From NCBI RefSeq assembly GCF_002163715.1, contig NZ_CP015698.1, forward strand, positions 1,674,001 through 1,738,000: 64,000 nt of DNA, given 5' to 3'. The notes under the pieces are model-generated. The model was not told the DNA's origin. It did no database searches and saw nothing but the letters and a program-made list of their open reading frames with translations. This document shows, piece after piece, positions 58,658 to 64,000 of this stretch. This stretch comes from Curvibacter sp. AEP1-3. Its GTDB lineage: Bacteria; Pseudomonadota; Gammaproteobacteria; Burkholderiales; Burkholderiaceae_C. Within the stretch, counting starts at the first letter, position 1, and every line of letters begins with the position of its first letter. Both the position numbers and the translations under genes were made by a program.

Positions 58658-59368
58658 CATCGATCGGATGAGTTTGGCCTTTCGGACCTTTTGCAACCAA
58701 CCCGACCAACGGTAGTCAGCACCACGATCAGAATGAATGACGGGTTTCATTGCACCGGTGGCAACCGACTCAATGGCAGCGTCCAGCATCGTATTCACCA
58801 AGTCGGAGTCCGGACGCGTTTCGATAGTCCAACTCACCACCAGGCCATCAAAGCAGTCAATCATCGGAGAGAGATACACCTTCCCCGATGGGATCTGGAA
58901 TTCTGTGATGTCTGTCGGCCATTTCTCATTCGGGGGATCTGCCTCGAAGTCCCGATTGATCAGGTTCTCCGGCGCTGGACTGATTTCTCCGAGATATGAC
59001 CCATACCGTCGCCGCTTGTTGGCTGCAACTACCAAGCGTTCCTGCTTCATCAAGTGCTGCACGACCTTCTCCGAGAGGTGCACATGCCGCCTGCCAAGTG
59101 CAGCCCGCATTCGCCTGTAGCCGTAGCAACGATGATTGCTTTGGAATACGTCGGCAATAGCTATGCGGGCGTCTGCATACTTGTCCGACTCTTTGAGTCG
59201 GGCGCAGTGATAGAAATAAGTGCTGCGGGCCAAATCCAGCTCGGCCAGCAATTCCGCCAGCGTGTAGGTGTCCTTCATGGCGTCAACCAGCAAGGTCTTC
59301 TCCCTGTTGCTCAGGAAGTGCGGGGTGACGCCCAGGCCTTTTTTCAGGAGTTCATTGGCCTTATTCAA
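58658..59368 (-). pseudogene. ISB OrfB, N-terminal two-thirds
   Basis: Begins MNKANELLKKGLGVTPHFLS and includes the first two catalytic positions: KWPTDITEFQIPSGKVYLSP and PVIHSDRGADYRWSG. It ends at KLIRSM exactly where the IS66-type unit begins; the rest is at 47334-47563. Confidence 0.8.
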
Positions 59369-59370
59369 GA

Positions 59371-59862
59371 TGTCGTGCTCAAGTTGCAGACGCCGGATAT
59401 CGCGCTGTAGAGTGGCGACCTGCTCACTGCAACGGACTTTGCAACCTCAGTTGCACTGGTTTGCCTGGTACAAGAATCCAGGACTGCAGTAGCCTTGTGG
59501 GCTGGAGTGTGTGACACGTTAGCCGCTTTGGTCACAAACTTGCGCCGCCGTTCCGGGTGTAACTCGTTGATTCAATCGGTCAAAGCTTCCCGACTCGGAT
59601 ATCCCATGGCCCTTCTGGTGAAGGCTATGCATTGACCATGATCCATGAAGTGCTCCACTGCAACTTGCTTCTGCTGCTTTGAATACTTCTGCCAAAGGCG
59701 CACATAACCGGATCTCAGATCCTGACTCTGGATGTAATCCAGATACCAGCCCTACAGAGCGTTCTTGGTGGGATAGCCTAGTTGCCGGATGGTCGCGTTG
59801 AGGCGCTGGCCAAGCTTGATGTACAGCTTTACTGCACGAATTCGCTCTTCGTGTGGATACAT
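59371..59862 (-). pseudogene. ISB OrfA with internal stops
   Basis: MYPHEERIRAVKLYIKLGQR then LNATIRQLGYPTKNAL, followed by a stop near 59754 and another near 59575; the helix-turn-helix content continues (QSQDLRSGYVRLWQKYSKQQ). Non-functional. Confidence 0.7.
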
Positions 59863-60016
59863 GAACTACCTCCAGGTAGTCCAAGTTTTACGCCGCACCC
59901 CCATGTGCGGAAATTACGAGTGGCATTGACAGGTAAATCGCTTCTTCACGTCCAATCTTCTCCTACACGGGATTGGACTCCAAGCTCAGGCACCACTCAA
60001 ATACGGGGGGACGTCG

Positions 60017-60207
60017 TCAGAAAATGAAAACTCACGCAGGAAGAGGCAGCTAGACTCTGTCAAATCACGCAACCGCGCATGAGCGATCTTATTCAGGGGA
60101 AATTTCAAAAATCTCTCTGGATGCTTTGGTAGATATCGCAGCAAGCGCAGGACTATATATTTCTGTGGATGTGCAAGTATCTGCGGAAGAGAAAGCATTC
60201 GCTTAGT
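60017..60207 (+). pseudogene. XRE antitoxin-like gene, 5'-truncated and frameshifted
   Basis: KLTQEEAARLCQITQPRMSD then LIQGKF is a typical HTH_37 antitoxin helix-turn-helix. A one-base deletion near 60105 moves the rest, SLDALVDIAASAGLYISVDV, into another frame. The start is missing at the ISA right end. Confidence 0.65.
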
Positions 60208-60490
60208 TGTTGGGTAACAGGTTACTCACTCCAGAAAATAGCACACTATCTAGTCGAGTCGCTGAACTAAAGTATTGAATGAAAAAGCCTCCAATTTGGG
60301 CTAGCGGCTCACCTATAGTGCAAAAAACTAATTTACCCTCTCTTTGATCGGGTAGGGTATTTATTTACCACATCACGAAGTTATCATCGCGTACCGCATG
60401 CAAGGGCTACATAAACGCGTGGGGCGGCTAAAGCCAGTGATGGAGTAGGAATCTATGAATTGGACGTGAGGTAACTGAATCCTGAATAGC
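60208..60490. other. Intergenic region, no gene seen
   Basis: AT-rich, no open frame of note and no repeats. It ends just before the 493-residue minus-strand gene. Confidence 0.4.
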
Positions 60491-61972
60491 TCAGGTTACC
60501 AAACCTTTGTCCACACCCCACACGTGCAAAGCATCTCTGAACATCTGCTTTCCGTTCTTTGAATGCAGCGCAGTACGAACGGTCGTCAAGAGCCTGTCTG
60601 GTGCCTGTGGCGGCAACCCAGGGGAGCTGGGCGTCAGCTTTGTTGGCACAAAATGCAGCACTATCTCATCGAACAGTGGGTGTGCTTTGACATAGCCGTA
60701 GGCTTCATCGGTCAACCGTCGAATCGTGTTTTCAGAAATCCCAACCAGTTCGGCAAAGTCGTCAACAGTAAGTGCGTAATGATCTGATTGACGCACGGCG
60801 ACATTTAAAGGTTCCAATTTTTTTGCCGACAGCAATGCCCTGTCGAGCCACCCTTCTGGGAGTCGCCCTTCCTTCCCATCCACTTCAAGTACATAACGAA
60901 TCGCCAGCCACTGCTGCCACACCTTCTTGTGTCGTTCAGTCAAAACAATGCGATCAGGCCCAACGGGCTTGTTGTCCATTTCAACAATCACCTGACTAAC
61001 CAAACCAAGCAAGCTCTTCACACGCAAAAACGTATCAGAAGCCCCCAACGGAACATGGGCTTCCACCTCCAGAGTTACCTCGGCCGGGTCTTCTACATTT
61101 TGCCCGCGCGCCTCGGGCGTATCTGCCATTCGGCCCAGAGAGACTCCGGGGAGCTCTTGTAGCGCCTGCTTCTTCAACGCATCCAGCAGCAAGCTCACTG
61201 CCGTCGGCATTGACGACCACAGTTGCAGTTCTGCGGTCCTGCCTCGGTCCTGTTCTTCCACTACATCATTGGCAAACACCCGCCGGATGCGGTAGCTAAA
61301 GGGTTCCAAAAACCGGATCACCCAAGCCCTGGGCGTCTGATCTCTGTCGAGTCCTTTATCCTTCTCCCGCCTTAGCTCCAATTGATCGTCATGGAACCGT
61401 TCAACCGCCATCAGCATTAGCAGGCAACATGCATCGCAATCCTGTGCCTCATCATTCAGAAGTGCTCCCTGTGGCACTTCGCCGCCGCAAAGCTTCAGTA
61501 GTTCTCTTTCCAGTGCATCAAAATAGTCCCGCACCACATCTCGGTCGCCTTTGTCTTGCCCGTTCCAGAATTTAGCCAAATCCGCCGTCACTGGGGATGC
61601 CAGCTTTCGAACCTTCCATTCCATGGGGTACCAGTCCTCGGCAAGCCAAGTGGCCTCGCCGGCGGCAAGCCGCGTGAGCATCTCTTGTGCCCATACTTCC
61701 CTGTCACCTTGGTTTTTGATGTGCCTGCCTGCAAGCTTGATCAACAGATTCCGAAGTTCAGCGTAATGGGCTCTCTCCTTCGCTAGGTCTAGAGGGTCGA
61801 CCCAATACGCCTGCGAGGCGGTCAATTGCACGTCGGCGTCCTTCCCGTAGGAGCGCAGTAAGGCGCGCAACTCGGCCTCTCGCTTCTGGGGGGCGACTTT
61901 CTTCAACGCCGCACTGATCTTTTTTTCCCGCTCTTGTTGGGCGGATTCCTTGGGTGATGGGCTGGCTTGCAT
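60491..61972 (-). CDS. Hypothetical protein with C-terminal helix-turn-helix, 493 residues
   Basis: Start MQASPSPKESAQQEREKKIS at 61972 with GAGAGG upstream; a longer frame would overlap the divergent gene. Largely helical and charged. Near residue 420, LTVDDFAELVGISENTIRRL looks like a helix-turn-helix. Not recognised as a family. It is divergent from the SEDS-like gene 88 bp away and could regulate it. Confidence 0.6.
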   Translation of the reverse strand: MQASPSPKESAQQEREKKISAALKKVAPQKREAELRALLRSYGKDADVQLTASQAYWVDPLDLAKERAHYAELRNLLIKLAGRHIKNQGDREVWAQEMLTRLAAGEATWLAEDWYPMEWKVRKLASPVTADLAKFWNGQDKGDRDVVRDYFDALERELLKLCGGEVPQGALLNDEAQDCDACCLLMLMAVERFHDDQLELRREKDKGLDRDQTPRAWVIRFLEPFSYRIRRVFANDVVEEQDRGRTAELQLWSSMPTAVSLLLDALKKQALQELPGVSLGRMADTPEARGQNVEDPAEVTLEVEAHVPLGASDTFLRVKSLLGLVSQVIVEMDNKPVGPDRIVLTERHKKVWQQWLAIRYVLEVDGKEGRLPEGWLDRALLSAKKLEPLNVAVRQSDHYALTVDDFAELVGISENTIRRLTDEAYGYVKAHPLFDEIVLHFVPTKLTPSSPGLPPQAPDRLLTTVRTALHSKNGKQMFRDALHVWGVDKGLVT

Positions 61973-62060
61973 AACCTCTCCAAAAAACGGTTGAACTTTG
62001 CGCCGAATTGGTGGCTGGCGTCGTAAAAGACTTATCCCTACTCCAAACCAAAGATGCCCC

Positions 62061-63830
62061 ATGCCTGAAGCCACCTTCCAGCCGATCCACTCCATCATAC
62101 GAAGCGCCTTTTGGCAAGCGACCCTACTATGTGCGATTTTTGCCTTCTTTGACAATCTCGCCGCCCCTTTGGGAAGCGAACCGTCACTGCACGGCCTGGG
62201 GGGACGCTATCCGGCGCTCCCGCCAGAGATTGACGGTGCTTTGTCATGGCAATGGCTACGGCACTACGGCACCTATCTTATGAACAGCCACTTGTCTGGC
62301 GCGTCGCTGCTGAACAGCTTGTCCGTTCTCGCCGCAATGCACGCCTGTTGGGCTATCGCACTCATTGCCGCATTGGGGTACGTAAGCTTACTGTTGCTGC
62401 GCATAGGCACCACTCCAGCACTTGCATTGGCAATCTGGTTACCGGGGGCATTTCTCCTTGGTGCTGGCCCCCTAGCGCTGGCATCCATCGCTGGCGTCGT
62501 TGCGCTGGCCGCCGTGTTGCACGCGGCGATGCCGGGCTCTCCTTCTGGCCAACTGCAGCCGCCCCCGTTGCAGACGCTGGTTTGGCCTGGGTGGATTCTC
62601 CTCGTCGGCATTCAATGGCTCACGCTGGTGGACTTTGCCGGGCGCGGGCCCATCGTCCCAGGTGGCATGAGCAGCATGCCTGCTGAGTATGGAGCGCGCT
62701 ACTACGGGCTGTGGCAATTGCACGCCATGCTGTATGCCAGCATAGTGATGTGTGCGGTCTCTGCCTGCCGCGATGCGCTGCTGCAACTTTGGATACGCGT
62801 ATGCACGCGCTTGGAGGCCAGCGCTCACGGCTGGTGCGGGTGGCTTCGCCTGCTTGCGCTGGCAGGCTCCCTGGCGCTGCTTTTGGGGTGGATAGGCTTT
62901 TACAAGCGTCAGCAATACTTGGGCATCAGCGGCTTGCACGGCCTGGGCAAACCGCAACTCAGCGGGGAGTTGCTCAAGTTGATGGCCTGCTGCACTCTGT
63001 CGTGGTTTGCCTATCGCATTGGCGAATGGCCCACCAGCCCAGGGCGCGTGTGGCTTGCGGCCAAGGGTGTGATATGCGTCCTGATAGTCAGCGCAGGGGG
63101 GCTGATTTTGTCCGACGACAAAGGCCCCATGCTTGTGCTCGCGCTGGCGGTGCCCTTGCTGTTCGGCATCCCTTTGCTGGGCCGCACACGCTCGGTTTTG
63201 AGCAAAGCCGTCCTTTGCGTCGTGCTTGCCGTGGCCTGCGTTGCTGTGTGGAACCTCATCCTGATGGAGGTGATTCCCCTGTTTAGCCGCATGGGGCTGT
63301 TGCGTGCGCAAATGGCAGAGAACCCCTACAACGCCTATAGCCCCACGCTGGCGCTGGCCATGTGGCTTATGGACGCCGTGCCATCACGGCCCTGGGGCCT
63401 GGGTGGCTTTGGGCTGGGGCAAGTGCCCTACTGTGGCGCAAGACCATTGTTTGCACTGGCCGAGTGTTCTCTGGGCACCGGTGCGCCCATTGTGATGCCC
63501 TCTGACCTCGGCTACGCCTTGTTGTATGCCAGTTTTGGTGCCACCGGGGCCCTGCTCATAGCCGCCTGCCTGGTGGGCTGGAGCGGCAGCGTATTGGCCG
63601 CTTCATTACCAGCAGCCAGCACCACGCCCGCTGCCAAGCCGGTGGCGCTGCTCGGTGCATGGATGGTTGCCGTTCCCGTACTGGTATGCATTGCGCAGGT
63701 GCTGGTATCTGCCGGCGCCCTCATGGGTTGGTCTTCGCTCACGGGCGTTACTTTCCCCATGGGGTACGGGGGGATAGCGCTTATGGGCACGGCAATGTGG
63801 GTGGGACTGGCCCTGGGGCGCGCAGGCTAA
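62061..63830 (+). CDS. Polytopic membrane protein, SEDS (FtsW/RodA)-like
   Basis: 589 residues from MPEATFQPIHSIIRSAFWQA; about 12 hydrophobic segments. The C-terminal third has SEDS-like features: a loop with YSPTLALAMWLMDAVPSRPW and GLGGFGLGQVPY, then VMPSDLGYALLYASFGATGA and SSLTGVTFPMGYGGIALMGT, close in layout to the FtsW/RodA end. SEDS proteins polymerise peptidoglycan with a class B penicillin-binding protein. The next gene starts with a single membrane anchor, as such a partner would. Divergent and N-terminally extended, so the call is tentative. Confidence 0.55.
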   Translation: MPEATFQPIHSIIRSAFWQATLLCAIFAFFDNLAAPLGSEPSLHGLGGRYPALPPEIDGALSWQWLRHYGTYLMNSHLSGASLLNSLSVLAAMHACWAIALIAALGYVSLLLLRIGTTPALALAIWLPGAFLLGAGPLALASIAGVVALAAVLHAAMPGSPSGQLQPPPLQTLVWPGWILLVGIQWLTLVDFAGRGPIVPGGMSSMPAEYGARYYGLWQLHAMLYASIVMCAVSACRDALLQLWIRVCTRLEASAHGWCGWLRLLALAGSLALLLGWIGFYKRQQYLGISGLHGLGKPQLSGELLKLMACCTLSWFAYRIGEWPTSPGRVWLAAKGVICVLIVSAGGLILSDDKGPMLVLALAVPLLFGIPLLGRTRSVLSKAVLCVVLAVACVAVWNLILMEVIPLFSRMGLLRAQMAENPYNAYSPTLALAMWLMDAVPSRPWGLGGFGLGQVPYCGARPLFALAECSLGTGAPIVMPSDLGYALLYASFGATGALLIAACLVGWSGSVLAASLPAASTTPAAKPVALLGAWMVAVPVLVCIAQVLVSAGALMGWSSLTGVTFPMGYGGIALMGTAMWVGLALGRAG

Positions 63831-63892
63831 GGCAGGTTTGCGCCTAAACCGCCGCCAGCGCCGTAAAGCCAATACCACCACAGGAGAAAAAC

Positions 63893-64000
63893 ATGAAGAC
63901 CTCGCCGCAAAAGCCGCTTTCAACGCATCTGCCCCACATGGTCTGGCTGGCCTGGGTGCTGGGAGCCATCACCATTGCCCTGCTTGCGATGCTCAGCATC
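63893..64000 (+). CDS. Start of a membrane-anchored protein (3' end outside window)
   Basis: The first 36 codons: short basic N-terminus (MKTSPQKPLSTHLPH) and one membrane segment (MVWLAWVLGAITIALLAMLS). AGGAGAAAAAC upstream is a strong ribosome-binding site. It could be the penicillin-binding partner of the SEDS-like protein, but too little is visible to tell. Confidence 0.5.
   Translation, partial: MKTSPQKPLSTHLPHMVWLAWVLGAITIALLAMLSI

Larger units (their letters stand above)
47556..58665. repeat. 8-bp target duplication flanking the IS66-type unit
   Basis: CATCGATC at 47556-47563 and again at 58658-58665, directly outside the two inverted ends. Eight bases is the duplication length known for IS66-family transposition. 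Confidence 0.85.
47278..59931 (-). mobile_element. ISB: IS3-family element split by the IS66-type unit
   Basis: Near its ends are perfect 25-bp inverted repeats, ATGGGGGTGCGG... at 47305-47329 and its mirror at 59880-59904. GGTAA occurs on both sides (47273-47277, 59932-59936), a likely 5-bp target duplication inside ISA orfA. Its orfB is cut in two: N-terminal part 58658-59368, C-terminal part 47334-47563. Confidence 0.8.
46158..60016. mobile_element. Nested element: ISA copy 2 interrupted by ISB, which contains the IS66-type unit
   Basis: The outer ISA ends are CGACGTCTCCCC at 46158 and GGGGGGACGTCG ending 60016, 13.9 kb apart instead of 1.2 kb. The right stub (59937-60016) matches the start and end region of ISA copy 1 (32243-32322). 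The interior is ISB (47278-59931) enclosing the IS66-type unit (47564-58657). Insertion order is therefore ISA, ISB, IS66 unit. Confidence 0.8.

Noticed and set aside
22430..60016. A prophage
   Set aside because: No integrase, capsid, terminase, portal or lysis genes were recognised.
62472..63311. Minus-strand frame opposite the SEDS-like gene
   Set aside because: Composition (Gln/His/Ala-rich) is that of an antisense shadow of a membrane protein gene.

Overview
The window reads as chromosomal DNA of a GC-rich Gram-negative bacterium, most likely a betaproteobacterium of the Burkholderiales (Comamonadaceae-like). That rests on gene style and the IS3/IS66 element mix; no rRNA or other taxonomic marker is present. 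It is a defence island built around a type I-F CRISPR-Cas locus and enlarged by nested transposons.

Region 1 (1-8878) is a I-F cas operon on the + strand: cas1 (5' end outside the window), a cas2-cas3 fusion, then csy1 (cas8f), csy2 (cas5f), csy3 (cas7f) and csy4 (cas6f). Between cas2-3 and csy1 lies a minus-strand mini-CRISPR of two degenerate repeats and one 33-nt spacer. The first 13 nt of its guide match, with one mismatch at position 6, a site with a CC PAM directly beside a promoter-like sequence upstream of csy1. This looks like a crRNA-like autorepressor of the csy operon (CreR-type), and is the most interesting item here.

Region 2 (8879-22429) is a leader with two consensus IHF sites 67 bp apart, followed by a very large array: 223 complete repeats, 223 spacers and a final truncated repeat. 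The repeats end in ...CAGAAG over most of the array but ...CAGAAA in the oldest part. The array is cut at 22429, and eight more old, increasingly degenerate repeats reappear at 32348-32797.

Region 3 (22430-32347) separates the two array pieces. It carries an Xre-RES toxin-antitoxin pair, a TIR gene followed by a HEPN-motif gene, unrecognised genes, a YegP-like gene and an intact IS3-family element, here called ISA (copy 1).

Region 4 (32348-46157) holds the array remnant, a UvrD-like helicase, an unusual SDR-GGDEF fusion, a decayed IS3 element, hipBA with an operator, a multi-pass membrane protein, another IS3-family element, and AT-rich small genes (bPH2, J-domain).

Region 5 (46158-60016) is a nest of three elements. 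ISA copy 2 is split by a second IS3-family element (ISB, 25-bp perfect inverted repeats, likely 5-bp duplication GGTAA). ISB is split in turn by an 11.1-kb IS66-type unit (47564-58657) with matching ends and an 8-bp duplication CATCGATC. The unit carries tnpABC plus cargo: PIN nuclease, XRE-ImmA/IrrE protease, an SF2 helicase/PD-(D/E)XK nuclease reading frame interrupted by one amber codon, regulators and small envelope genes.

Region 6 (60017-64000) holds a decayed XRE gene, an unrecognised 493-residue protein, and a polytopic SEDS-like protein followed by the start of another membrane protein gene.
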